DNA of 59,932 nucleotides from a virus (IMGVR_UViG_3300042560_001663:1-59932); one strand, 5' to 3'; positions 20,314-26,875 are shown, counted from the stretch's first letter. A program made the numbers and translations. Notes: a model not told the origin generated them from the letters alone.

Positions 20314-20501
20314 TGTGAAGAATTGAGTGCTGCTTCTTTATTAATCAGCAGTTCCTCATATGACAAATCTTCAATAACATAGTCAGTTTTCATAATACCA
20401 ACCATATTATTAAGGGTGCTCCACGTTGTTTGGAAATCTTCTTCTTTAACTGAATGAAACAAACATCTATCTTTTGCATATATGTGATAGATCTTTTCCA
20501 T
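20310..20501 (-). CDS. Conserved cyanophage hypothetical protein (63 aa)
   Basis: MEKIYHIYAKDRCLFHSVKE, then STLNNMVGIMKTDYVIEDLS and YEELLINKEAALNSSH. The pattern resembles a small protein family common in cyanophages whose function is unknown. Its stop codon is embedded in the -35 box of the next promoter. Confidence 0.8.
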   Translation of the reverse strand: MEKIYHIYAKDRCLFHSVKEEDFQTTWSTLNNMVGIMKTDYVIEDLSYEELLINKEAALNSSH

Positions 20502-20536
20502 ACAAAAATATCTCCGAAAATTTTTTGTAACAAATC

Positions 20537-20686
20537 TTATTTTGTTACTGCATTATATATGAGCACAATTAAAAAAGTAAGTGGTATTAACACTACCTTT
20601 GCCATTGTCTTTGGATACCGAATCATCCATCCTGCAAGAATAACCTTCCAGAAATTCCAATATGGGGGTTTATTTCTTTTTGCCAC
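20537..20686 (-). CDS. Small membrane protein (49 aa; start uncertain)
   Basis: The GTG at 20686 gives MAKRNKPPYWNFWKVILAGW, then a hydrophobic segment VVLIPLTFLIVLIYNAVTK that would form one transmembrane helix. A frame-open extension reaches an ATG at 20725 and a GTG at 20803, but a separate small gene with a good ribosome site covers that stretch in another frame. I favour the short form. Probably a host-membrane peptide. Confidence 0.6.
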   Translation of the reverse strand: MAKRNKPPYWNFWKVILAGWMIRYPKTMAKVVLIPLTFLIVLIYNAVTK

Positions 20687-20750
20687 CTTTTTTAAGAGTC
20701 CTCTTGTCTGGTCTTGAGTATCCATTTTTGTGAATCCATTTGACTCCCAT
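20670..20750 (-). CDS. Tiny basic peptide (26 aa)
   Basis: The ATG at 20750 is preceded by CCGGAGCAAAAA, one of the better ribosome sites in the block. It encodes MGVKWIHKNGYSRPDKRTLK with a Gly-Lys-rich end, and its stop overlaps the start of the membrane peptide. A late-type TCTAAATA lies about 31 bases upstream. The size makes this tentative. Confidence 0.5.
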   Translation of the reverse strand: MGVKWIHKNGYSRPDKRTLKKGGKKK

Positions 20751-20781
20751 TTTTTGCTCCGGAAATTTTTTATTAGAGTGA

Positions 20782-20789
20782 TATTTAGA
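20782..20789 (-). promoter_or_regulatory. Possible late promoter (TCTAAATA)
   Basis: TCTAAATA lies 31 bases before the tiny gene at 20750, with an imperfect AGAGGT/ACCTCT hairpin immediately upstream. It matches the NNTAAATA core seen before the structural genes, but the distance is longer than at other sites. Confidence 0.35.
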
Positions 20790-20838
20790 GGTCGATTTGT
20801 CACCTCTGTAGGTTAGGGTAGTTTGCCTTTTTTAATAA

Positions 20839-20848
20839 GGGGGGGGGG
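20839..20848. repeat. Run of ten G between TTAATAA direct repeats
   Basis: A homopolymer of ten G (C on the coding strand) is flanked by TTAATAA on both sides. It lies in a gene-free stretch. It may be a slippage-prone tract, or a sequencing or assembly artefact. Confidence 0.8.
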
Positions 20849-21024
20849 CTTAATAACAACGCCCGATATAAACAATCAACAATAAATCGCAAACACTGCT
20901 GATAACTATCACGAATCAATCACGATTGCACACTGATTATAATCACTTAACACATTTTCCACATACTATAAACGAAAGGTGAGGGCACTGATTAACACTC
21001 AGCACCCTCACCAGTTACTGACAA
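20849..21024. other. Gene-free interval with one strong hairpin
   Basis: No supported gene on either strand. It holds a 14-bp stem with two G-T wobbles and a 7-base loop at 20978-21012 (GGTGAGGG... / ...CCCTCACC), just after the 41-aa gene stop. There is no clear T tract, so it could be a terminator or an mRNA 3'-end protector. The rest is AT-rich and featureless. Confidence 0.6.
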
Positions 21025-21150
21025 TCAGAACTCTACTTCTGCCTCCTCACGATCACTCTCAACGTCGGCAACGATTGTATCCAGAATGGAAAGAATCTCG
21101 TTTCCGTTGTTACCTTGTGCCAGAAGAGAAAGAATCACTGAACGGTTCAT
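21025..21150 (-). CDS. Small conserved cyanophage protein (41 aa)
   Basis: MNRSVILSLLAQGNNGNEIL, then SILDTIVADVESDREEAEVEF. The helix-forming LLAQGNNGxEILxILDxIVADV pattern is familiar from small proteins near the 3' end of cyanophage operons; function unknown. It is followed by a strong hairpin and preceded by a hairpin-containing leader. Confidence 0.75.
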   Translation of the reverse strand: MNRSVILSLLAQGNNGNEILSILDTIVADVESDREEAEVEF

Positions 21151-21183
21151 AATCACGAAGGAAAGTAAGGTGAACTGTGTGCT

Positions 21184-21216
21184 GGGAATGAGTATATTTA
21201 ATGACCCCTCATTCCC
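21184..21216 (-). promoter_or_regulatory. Hairpin (9-bp perfect stem) in the leader of the 41-aa gene
   Basis: GGGAATGAG pairs perfectly with CTCATTCCC across a 15-base AT-rich loop containing ATTAAATATA. It lies between the DUF7249-like gene and the 41-aa gene. Without a T run it may act as an RNA stabiliser or attenuator, and the loop could hold a -10-like sequence. Confidence 0.5.
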
Positions 21217-21238
21217 GTTGGGTCAGTGTAAATGAAAC

Positions 21239-21493
21239 TTAGAAATCAAACACGTCTGAGTTAAGTTGAACGACGTTAACTTTGGGGTCGGCAAACTTCA
21301 CACCGTCCTTAGTTTCACTCACTCCATACTCATCATAGAGACGATTTACAAGGGTTTCATAATCACCACACTCAGCAGCAAGGTGATACAAACCTTCTTC
21401 ATTGTTGATCCAGAGAGCAACATTCCAGGTCTCATAATTCTCCCAACCGTTATACTCAGTGGAGAGCAGATTGCGTTGGTAGGATGCAGTCAT
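21239..21493 (-). CDS. DUF7249-like conserved protein (84 aa)
   Basis: The core NGWENYETWNVALWINNEEG (residues 15-34) is the hallmark of a small protein family widespread in cyanophages and some bacteria, to my recollection DUF7249. The remainder is an acidic alpha/beta mix ending SDVFDF. Function unknown. It stands alone behind a boundary element with the extended -10 TGCTATTCT. Confidence 0.8.
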   Translation of the reverse strand: MTASYQRNLLSTEYNGWENYETWNVALWINNEEGLYHLAAECGDYETLVNRLYDEYGVSETKDGVKFADPKVNVVQLNSDVFDF

Positions 21494-21580
21494 TGGAGGA
21501 AAAGTGTTGGGGGGTTTGTGTTGATGAATCCCTCACCAACAAGAGTAGAATAGCAGATTTTGAGTGCTGTGCTCATTGAT

Positions 21581-21604
21581 TGTGCCAGTTCATTTATTGG
21601 CACA
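21581..21604 (-). promoter_or_regulatory. Boundary box A (TGTGCCA-N10-TGGCACA)
   Basis: A perfect 7-bp inverted repeat with a 10-base spacer, lying after the 67-aa gene and upstream of a TGCTATTCT -10-like site for the DUF7249-like gene. One of the three perfect copies of the element that recurs across the accessory region. Confidence 0.6.
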
Positions 21605-21616
21605 TCGTATCAACAA

Positions 21617-21820
21617 TCAATCGGAAACTTGAGTGTAAAGTGCATTGAAAGCATTGTAGTCAGTGTAATAAAATGTCTGACGACTTTTGCAAAAAAGATA
21701 ATAAGCATCACAACCAAGTTTATAATCAGAAACAACATAATTCCAGTAACCATCAGTCACAACAGTGCCGATTTGTTCTTTGATCAGGTTGTAATCTACT
21801 TTGGTTTGAGTGTTGCTCAT
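21617..21820 (-). CDS. Hypothetical protein (67 aa)
   Basis: MSNTQTKVDYNLIKEQIGTV, then aromatic-rich strands (YWNYVVSDYKLG, YYLFCKSRQTFYYTDYNAF). No domain recognised. GAGGTG-like sequence precedes the ATG. It is monocistronic between two boundary boxes. Confidence 0.75.
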   Translation of the reverse strand: MSNTQTKVDYNLIKEQIGTVVTDGYWNYVVSDYKLGCDAYYLFCKSRQTFYYTDYNAFNALYTQVSD

Positions 21821-21880
21821 TTGGAGGTGTGTCTCTCAACTTCTATAGAATACACCAAACAGAACTCTGTGCTCATTGAT

Positions 21881-21905
21881 TGTGCCAGTTCAGATATTGT
21901 CCACA
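21881..21905 (-). promoter_or_regulatory. Boundary box B with TATTCTATAGAAG promoter-like site
   Basis: TGTGGACA-N10-TGGCACA, overlapping the end of the membrane-protein gene. About 30 bases downstream lies GTGTATTCTATAGAAG, a -10-like TATTCT fused to the palindrome TTCTATAGAA that recurs at several boundaries. Confidence 0.55.
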
Positions 21906-22276
21906 CTATAAACGAACTGACGACCGATTGCATTGCGAAAGTCATTCAAATTGGAGAGAATCTGTTGACGATTGTGATAGACTTTCTCACAACCTTGAAT
22001 GAACAGAATTGACAGCAAAACAGACATTGCGATGATAGAAAGAACTGCAGATTTGCAATGTGAGTGTAGATAAGTCCGATAGAACTTACCAACAATCAAA
22101 CCAGCATTGTACGTCTTCTCAATCATATTTGCCAGGAAATTGAGCACCCAAAGCAATGCAGAAACGGTGAAGATTTCAGAACCGATTGCATACACTTTGG
22201 TGCCGTATGTGATCACTGTTTGAATCACTTCTGCGGCAGTTTCAAAAGAAGACAGATAGGAAAGTGACAGGTTCAT
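21890..22276 (-). CDS. Two-helix membrane protein (128 aa)
   Basis: The ATG at 22276 gives MNLSLSYLSSFETAAEVIQT. Hydrophobic segments occur at about residues 35-50 (FTVSALLWVLNFLANMI) and 75-92 (SAVLSIIAMSVLLSILFIQG), the latter ending at a cysteine. The C-terminal tail is polar and helical. A host inner-membrane location is likely; function unknown. Confidence 0.75.
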   Translation of the reverse strand: MNLSLSYLSSFETAAEVIQTVITYGTKVYAIGSEIFTVSALLWVLNFLANMIEKTYNAGLIVGKFYRTYLHSHCKSAVLSIIAMSVLLSILFIQGCEKVYHNRQQILSNLNDFRNAIGRQFVYSVDNI

Positions 22277-22696
22277 GATAATTTGTGTGGGAGGTGAGTG
22301 TAGAGAATCCTCAACCACATGAATACAATAACACCTCTCAAGTGCATTTGGGAATGTTATGTGCCACTACAGATATTGTCCATCGTATAATTTAAGACAG
22401 CAAAAAACACTCAATTCTTATATGCTTTTAAGAAACGAGTTACTGATGTCTTCGGTTAGATTGTGCGACGAATGAAGAATCTCTGTGATAAACTTCTGAT
22501 GTCTGTGATAACGAAACTCATAAGATTATGATATTTTTAGTACTGAATCTAGCAGGGAGTTCTATGTATCCAATGCGAAAGACTTATCTCACCAGGTAAA
22601 CTGTCTGTTGTGCTCTCTTGGTATAGAATTGTGCTATAGATTCTGTCTTGAATAACAGTATCTTATGAGTTTATTTATGTTACTTTGATCTTCAAC
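22277..22696. other. Gene-free interval (about 420 bases)
   Basis: Contains boundary box C (22360-22384, TGGACAATATCTGTAGTGGCACA) and a TTGAGA...TATTCA promoter-like pair leading to the membrane-protein gene. No convincing gene or tRNA was found; one 21-codon frame (22456-22521, minus) has no support. The remainder may be the 3' UTR of the gene at 22697. Confidence 0.55.
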
Positions 22697-22870
22697 TCAC
22701 CAACGGTCAGGTGTACTTAAGTCCTCAACATATGCCTCACAGTGTTCAGCAGGTTCCAACTTAAAGAGTTTCTCCCAGTTCAATTGATGCGGATCAAAAT
22801 CACTCATCACGTCCAATTCCAGAGTGACTCTATAACGTTGCTTCTGTGCTTGATGATACGCAACTGACAT
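22697..22870 (-). CDS. Conserved cyanophage hypothetical protein (57 aa)
   Basis: The ATG at 22870 (MSVAYHQAQKQRYRVTLELD) follows AGGAG and lies just downstream of a sigma70 promoter, which rules out the longer frame. The segment SDFDPHQLNWEKLFKLEP is a pattern I recall in cyanophage small proteins. Function unknown. Confidence 0.8.
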   Translation of the reverse strand: MSVAYHQAQKQRYRVTLELDVMSDFDPHQLNWEKLFKLEPAEHCEAYVEDLSTPDRW

Positions 22871-22898
22871 AAGTGGTGCTCCTGATGTGTATGTGAGT

Positions 22899-22927
22899 AT
22901 CCTAAGATGCCTTGTGATTGTTGTCAA
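22899..22927 (-). promoter_or_regulatory. Sigma70-type promoter TTGACA-N17-TAGGAT
   Basis: A perfect -35 with 17-bp spacing to TAGGAT, just upstream of the CAGGAG ribosome site of the 57-aa gene. It decides the start codon of that gene. Confidence 0.75.
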
Positions 22928-23282
22928 GGGGTTGGGTTATTTATTTGAGTGAGTGTAGGTTTATAAAGGTTATGTGGGGATTTTATGATATTCCGGGGGG
23001 TCTTGACATTTGGGAGAGTTCGTGTTATGATGCGACCTCTTAGATAACAAGACTCCGGTACATTAAAAGACTCATAGATCACAACACCTGGACACATTTA
23101 TAAGCATCTAAATCATCACCTTTCAGATACATTCAACTCAACATTTATACACCTATTCTCAACACATTCCCTTATTGATTCTCAATTAGATAATACTTAT
23201 TGAGAATGAATTAAACAGTTCATTTATATTAAATAATACATTTTTAATTGATTTTTAATACTTTTAGGCACAAAATCACCAT
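22928..23282. other. Gene-free, AT-rich divergent interval
   Basis: About 355 bases without a gene. It carries the plus-strand promoter at 23003 and a 9-bp perfect stem ATTCTCAAT/ATTGAGAAT (23178-23207). It then becomes very AT-rich up to the stop of the 59-aa gene. It could encode a small RNA of roughly 170-250 bases. Confidence 0.5.
23003..23031 (+). promoter_or_regulatory. Plus-strand sigma70-type promoter TTGACA-N17-TATGAT
   Basis: A perfect -35 with exact 17-bp spacing to TATGAT, on the strand opposite to every gene in the window. It is back-to-back with the minus promoter at 22899. No reading frame follows, so a noncoding or antisense RNA running toward the tandem paralogues at 23283-23634 is possible. 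Confidence 0.55.
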
Positions 23283-23462
23283 TTATTTGTTTAATCGTTG
23301 CAATTCACTTACAAAGAAAGATGCTTGCTCTGGTGACTCACATACAGTAGCAATGTAACTATAACCATTGGAAAATGTCCGACGAATCTTATTACCTTCT
23401 GCACTGTATGTACCGTACTTTTCATTCAACTGATTCAATACAATTCTCAATAGATTAAACAT
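23283..23462 (-). CDS. Tandem paralogue 2 (59 aa)
   Basis: MFNLLRIVLNQLNEKYGTYS, then GNKIRRTFSNGYSYIATVCE. It is clearly homologous to the gene immediately upstream: same length and about half the residues identical, including KYGTY, EGNKIRRTF and NGYSYI. It starts inside the end of that gene with an 8-base overlap. Function unknown. Confidence 0.8.
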   Translation of the reverse strand: MFNLLRIVLNQLNEKYGTYSAEGNKIRRTFSNGYSYIATVCESPEQASFFVSELQRLNK

Positions 23463-23634
23463 TACAATTCACCACTTGATTGAGTTGATTGACGATTCTT
23501 TCTGCTTCTTTTGATGACTTACATACAGTGGAAATATAACTATAACCATTGGGAAATGTTCTACGAATCTTGTTACCTTCCTGAGTGTATGTTCCGTACT
23601 TGACTTTTATTTGATTGAGAAGAAAACGAATCAT
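23455..23634 (-). CDS. Tandem paralogue 1 (59 aa)
   Basis: MIRFLLNQIKVKYGTYTQEG, then NKIRRTFPNGYSYISTVCKS. Its ATG overlaps the stop of the 99-aa gene (ATGA). With the gene at 23283 it forms a recent tandem duplication. The layout (short helix, strand pair, helix) resembles small inhibitor-like phage proteins, but no function is recognised. Confidence 0.8.
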   Translation of the reverse strand: MIRFLLNQIKVKYGTYTQEGNKIRRTFPNGYSYISTVCKSSKEAERIVNQLNQVVNCNV

Positions 23635-23930
23635 AGATTTACACCAAGCACATTCATAATAACTTGTTTAGTATTACGACCAGAAGGATTGTGATAATTC
23701 ATATAAAGATAATCAAGAACTTTGGCATATTGATCTTCTATACAAAGTAAACCTTTCACTGGACGATGAATCTCAATCTTTAAAACTTTGCACACGTACT
23801 GAACAAAATGTGTTCCTTTTTGAAACAGACTCAGAGTCTTGATTGGAACTAATTTACAATCATTTACCTCAATCAAATCAGGAAGATTAGAATAACCGAA
23901 GAAAGCAGAATCAAAGATTGTGGTAGTCAT
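23631..23930 (-). CDS. Hypothetical protein (99 aa)
   Basis: MTTTIFDSAFFGYSNLPDLI, with conserved-looking segments KLVPIKTLSLFQKGTHFVQY and GLLCIEDQYAKVLDYLYMNY. A mixed alpha/beta protein with no recognised domain. It heads the small operon containing the tandem paralogues. Confidence 0.75.
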   Translation of the reverse strand: MTTTIFDSAFFGYSNLPDLIEVNDCKLVPIKTLSLFQKGTHFVQYVCKVLKIEIHRPVKGLLCIEDQYAKVLDYLYMNYHNPSGRNTKQVIMNVLGVNL

Positions 23931-23965
23931 TGTATCAAGAGAAAGTGAGTTGTTTGACTTTGATT

Positions 23966-24127
23966 TTACACTGAAGGAGTTACATTGATTTCTTTGATGT
24001 TCAATCCACAGAGTTGATTGTAGACACGATTGAGAATCAATTTATCAGCAGACTTTGCCCTTGATTTCTCATACCAAATCGTCACACATCCATCATAGGT
24101 TTCAACTTGGATTCTGTAGTTTTTCAT
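23966..24127 (-). CDS. Hypothetical protein (53 aa)
   Basis: The ATG at 24127 (MKNYRIQVETYDGCVTIWYE) overlaps the stop of the preceding gene. It has a strand-rich start and then a basic helix with ending NIKEINVTPSV. Function unknown. Confidence 0.7.
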   Translation of the reverse strand: MKNYRIQVETYDGCVTIWYEKSRAKSADKLILNRVYNQLCGLNIKEINVTPSV

Positions 24128-24261
24128 TTGATTAAACGTGCAGGAGAACCACAAGAACGATAGAACTCAATCATACGATTTGCTTCTTCAAGTGTAGAGA
24201 AACTTTGCGTTCTCCACTCTTGATTGTTGTATGGAGTTTGGTAAGTGATTGTGAACATCAT
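24124..24261 (-). CDS. Hypothetical protein (45 aa)
   Basis: MMFTITYQTPYNNQEWRTQS, then FSTLEEANRMIEFYRSCG. It looks like a small strand-strand-helix protein. It is coupled on both sides: it starts at the stop of the 51-aa gene and ends by ATGA overlap with the 53-aa gene. A second ATG at 24258 could also serve. Confidence 0.7.
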   Translation of the reverse strand: MMFTITYQTPYNNQEWRTQSFSTLEEANRMIEFYRSCGSPARLIK

Positions 24262-24417
24262 TCAGAAAGTAACAGATTTGACATCATCAGCATACTTTTG
24301 AGCATACCGATTTGCAATGAGTGATGCACTACTGAAACCAAGATACTTTTGATTCTGATACATTGCCCAGATCAATTTCTTGGTTTGAAGATCAGAACAA
24401 GCAACGAAAGTCATCAT
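24262..24417 (-). CDS. Hypothetical protein (51 aa)
   Basis: MMTFVACSDLQTKKLIWAMY, then QNQKYLGFSSASLIANRYAQ. The order of strands and helix resembles the neighbouring 45-aa protein, so the two may be distant paralogues. It is tightly packed between its neighbours with a 1-base gap or less. Function unknown. Confidence 0.7.
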   Translation of the reverse strand: MMTFVACSDLQTKKLIWAMYQNQKYLGFSSASLIANRYAQKYADDVKSVTF

Positions 24418-24663
24418 TCAACCTCCACCATAAACATAGGACACAACACCTTCAGGATGATTGACATTTTCAATCACCTTAATCGGTGCTTCATTAAACT
24501 CTTTTTGCCTTTCTTTGTTATGATCTTTAGCATAGATGCTATCATCATTTCTTCCAAACTTTTTCATAAAGATTTGTTCGCAACGAGGCAAAGATTCAGC
24601 AGCAATCACACACATTCCAGAAGTGTAATCGTAAAGAACATCGGAGATGATGTAGAGATTCAT
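24418..24663 (-). CDS. Hypothetical protein (81 aa)
   Basis: The ATG at 24663 gives MNLYIISDVLYDYTSGMCVI, followed by a basic-acidic helix and the end VVSYVYGGG. The pattern of a strand, a small turn and AAESLPRCEQIFMKKF is reminiscent of small phage proteins without assigned function. An upstream TTG at 24672 is a less likely start. Confidence 0.75.
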   Translation of the reverse strand: MNLYIISDVLYDYTSGMCVIAAESLPRCEQIFMKKFGRNDDSIYAKDHNKERQKEFNEAPIKVIENVNHPEGVVSYVYGGG

Positions 24664-24668
24664 TGGAT

Positions 24669-24896
24669 TCAATCCTGTGCAGAAGAGAAGGTTTCAATGA
24701 ACAAATCCCAGGCAGGATTGTCATCAACAAAAGAATGAATGTTGCACTGATCGCACACCCATTCGTATGCAGAATCACAATCTGCATCAGTATTCAGAAC
24801 AAACGATTGCAGACCTGAAATTGCACTCAGGAAAGCATCATCAGTGACGAGTGATAGACGAAACTTGTTTGTGTGCTTGTCTTGAATCATTGTCAT
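24669..24896 (-). CDS. Hypothetical acidic protein (75 aa)
   Basis: MTMIQDKHTNKFRLSLVTDD, then a Cys- and Asp-rich part (NTDADCDSAYEWVCDQCNIH, FVDDNPAWDLFIETF). The CDQC could bind metal, but partner cysteines are few. First gene of the run ending at 23283, behind boundary box D. Confidence 0.75.
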   Translation of the reverse strand: MTMIQDKHTNKFRLSLVTDDAFLSAISGLQSFVLNTDADCDSAYEWVCDQCNIHSFVDDNPAWDLFIETFSSAQD

Positions 24897-24957
24897 TTGA
24901 GTTGGATTCCTTTGACTCTCTTAATATACAGGAGATTGGGGGCAGTGGGTCGTTGTG

Positions 24958-24981
24958 TGTGCCACCTGTTCAACTGGCACA
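24958..24981 (-). promoter_or_regulatory. Boundary box D (perfect TGTGCCA-N10-TGGCACA)
   Basis: A perfect 7-bp inverted repeat with a 10-base spacer. About 30 bases downstream, CCTGTATATTAAGAG provides a -10-like element for the 75-aa gene. Confidence 0.6.
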
Positions 24982-25003
24982 TCATTACATTTTAGATGTG
25001 AAA

Positions 25004-25189
25004 TCAGACATCATTGTTGTAAACGTCTTGTTCAATTTGAGAGAGAACTTGTTGATTGCACTTTTCTGGAATCAACTCATCATTCTCATCACACAATTCA
25101 CTCAACCAATCATCAAATTGCATCTGATTGAGTGATTGTAGATTGTCCAGTTGTTGTTCAATAGAACGAAGAAGTTGTGCTTGAGTCAT
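25004..25189 (-). CDS. Hypothetical helical acidic protein (61 aa)
   Basis: MTQAQLLRSIEQQLDNLQSL, then a long acidic helix (FDDWLSELCDENDELIPE). It probably folds as a helical hairpin. Its ATG overlaps the stop of the membrane peptide upstream. Function unknown. Confidence 0.7.
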   Translation of the reverse strand: MTQAQLLRSIEQQLDNLQSLNQMQFDDWLSELCDENDELIPEKCNQQVLSQIEQDVYNNDV

Positions 25190-25353
25190 TGTTTTGTATC
25201 AATTTGTAGTTTGATAATTGTTGTCAATGCGATCAGAAAAAGTAAACCAGAAATGAATACTCCTACACCATAAACTCCACAATTTGCATCATGATTCAAT
25301 CCACATGTTGAACTATTCCATGAATCGGAAACTTGAAGTGATTGTTTCATCAT
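25186..25353 (-). CDS. Single-helix membrane peptide (55 aa)
   Basis: MMKQSLQVSDSWNSSTCGLN, then one hydrophobic helix (GVGVFISGLLFLIALTTIIK) and a short polar tail. The N-terminal region with two Cys would lie outside or in the periplasm. Coupled by ATGA at both ends. Function unknown. Confidence 0.7.
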   Translation of the reverse strand: MMKQSLQVSDSWNSSTCGLNHDANCGVYGVGVFISGLLFLIALTTIIKLQIDTKQ

Positions 25354-25517
25354 CAATCACCAAATACTTGTGCATTTTCTTCTGGTGTGACATTGGTAAC
25401 TTCACTTTCCAGAATCTCAATGTTGAACAGATCAAACAACTGATAGAGTGCTTGTTCCAATATCACTGGATTGACTTCTGCTTTATCAATCGTGAATGAA
25501 ATTGTTGAAGTGTTCAT
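25353..25517 (-). CDS. Hypothetical protein (54 aa)
   Basis: MNTSTISFTIDKAEVNPVIL, then EQALYQLFDLFNIEILESEV. A beta-alpha-beta pattern. It starts at the stop of the upstream gene and ends by ATGA overlap. Function unknown. Confidence 0.7.
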   Translation of the reverse strand: MNTSTISFTIDKAEVNPVILEQALYQLFDLFNIEILESEVTNVTPEENAQVFGD

Positions 25518-25708
25518 TAGAAATCAACCTCCCAATCTTTGTCGTTGTGAAGAGAAACCCAGAAGTGATTTTTGTTGTTGAGTGAACGTAGAAAGACACG
25601 ATCACCTTTGTTTTGTTCAATCACACATTCCGATTCTGATTGCATTAGGTTACAGAATCGGTTGCGTGCTTTCTTAGACTTTGGAGTGACAAATGCGGTG
25701 TTCATCAT
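25517..25708 (-). CDS. Small paralogue of the protein at 59613 (63 aa)
   Basis: MMNTAFVTPKSKKARNRFCN, with a C-terminal strand pattern NKNHFWVSLHNDKDWEV. It aligns along its length with the protein at 59613-59822 (TPKSKKARNRF versus APKSSKAKNRF, and the matching F/Y-W strand near the end). So the family has two members 34 kb apart. The start at 25708 overlaps the preceding stop. Confidence 0.75.
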   Translation of the reverse strand: MMNTAFVTPKSKKARNRFCNLMQSESECVIEQNKGDRVFLRSLNNKNHFWVSLHNDKDWEVDF

Positions 25709-26016
25709 CAGAAATCCTTGGTGGAAAATGCAATTCTCATATTGCTGCTCAGAAACAAACAACCCCAGGAATCAAAAGAGAACCAAGGTGCAAGAGTAAA
25801 CACACCAGGGACTTCTTTACACTCTTTCAGTGCTTTCTTGGGAAACCAAATTGTGTGTCGGGGAGTGTGAACTGAACCGAATTGAATTGCTTTTTCAGTT
25901 TCTTTAATCTTCTCAACAGGGAGAACATTAAAGTTGTGCTTGCGTCCCAGATTGATGAGGCAAACACTGTTTTCATTCACGGAAGAATGAATGTCAGTGA
26001 GAGTTGCGGTGTTCAT
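25708..26016 (-). CDS. Hypothetical protein (102 aa)
   Basis: MNTATLTDIHSSVNENSVCL, a central basic strand region, then PRHTIWFPKKALKECKEVPG and VFTLAPWFSFDSWG. The PxHTIWxPKxAL-type pattern suggests a compact beta fold, but no family is recognised. First gene after boundary E. Confidence 0.7.
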   Translation of the reverse strand: MNTATLTDIHSSVNENSVCLINLGRKHNFNVLPVEKIKETEKAIQFGSVHTPRHTIWFPKKALKECKEVPGVFTLAPWFSFDSWGCLFLSSNMRIAFSTKDF

Positions 26017-26075
26017 TGGAGTTTTGTCTCTCAACTTCTATAGAATACAGGAAATTGGTGGCAGTGCTCATACCT

Positions 26076-26100
26076 TGTGCCAGTTCCTTAACTGTCCACA
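26076..26100 (-). promoter_or_regulatory. Boundary box E with TATTCTATAGAAG promoter-like site
   Basis: TGTGGACA-N10-TGGCACA, then an imperfect hairpin with TGCCACC. CCTGTATTCTATAGAAG follows about 33 bases further on, upstream of the 102-aa gene. Confidence 0.55.
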
Positions 26101-26119
26101 TTCTCTACACTTTCCAGCA

Positions 26120-26278
26120 TCAATCGTCCCCAAAGTTGTTAGAAAGAAAGTCCTCAAGTTCAGTAAGTTTGTCGTTACTTAAGTTCCAAACATACTCACT
26201 GATGATAGTATCAAAAAGGTCAGCATCTTCACGACACTTTTCTTTCAAAAACCACTCAATTTCAGTTCGGTTAGTCAT
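26120..26278 (-). CDS. Hypothetical acidic protein (52 aa)
   Basis: MTNRTEIEWFLKEKCREDAD, then an acidic helical tail (NDKLTELEDFLSNNFGDD). It overlaps the preceding gene by 8 bases. Function unknown. Confidence 0.7.
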   Translation of the reverse strand: MTNRTEIEWFLKEKCREDADLFDTIISEYVWNLSNDKLTELEDFLSNNFGDD

Positions 26279-26435
26279 TTTTGGAACATGATTGCAGTTT
26301 GGTCGCATACAGTTTACGGGCACATTCATATTCCTGTTCAGAATAGTTCCCGTTGTCTATTGTCCAGATTAGTGCTTCCAAAAGGACATCAATCTGTTCA
26401 TCAGTGAAGTGAAACTCTTTGCGGGTGTTAGTCAT
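26271..26435 (-). CDS. Hypothetical helical protein (54 aa)
   Basis: MTNTRKEFHFTDEQIDVLLE, then ALIWTIDNGNYSEQEYECAR. Reads as a two-helix protein of the type LTDEQxDxLLEAL seen repeatedly in cyanophage accessory regions. ATGA-coupled to the gene upstream. Function unknown. Confidence 0.75.
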   Translation of the reverse strand: MTNTRKEFHFTDEQIDVLLEALIWTIDNGNYSEQEYECARKLYATKLQSCSKND

Positions 26436-26632
26436 TTCAGAACGTGAATGTAGTCAAAGGTTTTAATACACCAACCAGTTGCACAAGTGATTTCTTCAAC
26501 TAAATCTTCCTCATCACTTGCTTCCCAGACAGTGTTAGTGACTTCATCAATGATTTGTTGTTGGGCATCTTGAGAAATTGTGCCAAAATCATCCTCAAAA
26601 TCAAACTCAATGTCAACGACTTGGAATAACAT
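26432..26632 (-). CDS. Hypothetical acidic protein (66 aa)
   Basis: MLFQVVDIEFDFEDDFGTIS, a helix (QQQIIDEVTNTVWEASDEED), then a strand-rich Cys-containing end. Highly acidic, so a DNA-mimic role is conceivable but unsupported. Located within an overlapping four-gene run. Confidence 0.75.
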   Translation of the reverse strand: MLFQVVDIEFDFEDDFGTISQDAQQQIIDEVTNTVWEASDEEDLVEEITCATGWCIKTFDYIHVLK

Positions 26633-26634
26633 AA

Positions 26635-26817
26635 TCAGTAGTTAGAAACGGTTTGGAAAATGATACCAGTTGAGTTGTAACGCAAGTCAACATCACACTG
26701 GTATTCTTCACTCAAACTGTATGCCAAATCAACTGCACGATCTACATCAGTAGTGGTATTCTCCCAAGGAGCAGCATAACATTTGACATCAATTCGGGTG
26801 TCTGGTGAGTGTCTCAT
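26635..26817 (-). CDS. Hypothetical protein (60 aa)
   Basis: MRHSPDTRIDVKCYAAPWEN, then DRAVDLAYSLSEEYQCDVDL. A beta-alpha-beta pattern typical of small single-domain proteins. It heads the run after boundary F. Function unknown. Confidence 0.7.
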   Translation of the reverse strand: MRHSPDTRIDVKCYAAPWENTTTDVDRAVDLAYSLSEEYQCDVDLRYNSTGIIFQTVSNY

Positions 26818-26875
26818 TGGTTGTGTTTCTTGAACTTCTTAAGAATACAGGTTTTTGGTGGCAGTGGAGATTCTG

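Noticed and set aside
22277-22696. tRNA or small gene in the gene-free stretch, including a 21-codon frame at 22456-22521
   Set aside because: No cloverleaf arms or T-loop motif were seen on either strand; the short frame has no ribosome site and does not overlap neighbours as real genes here do.
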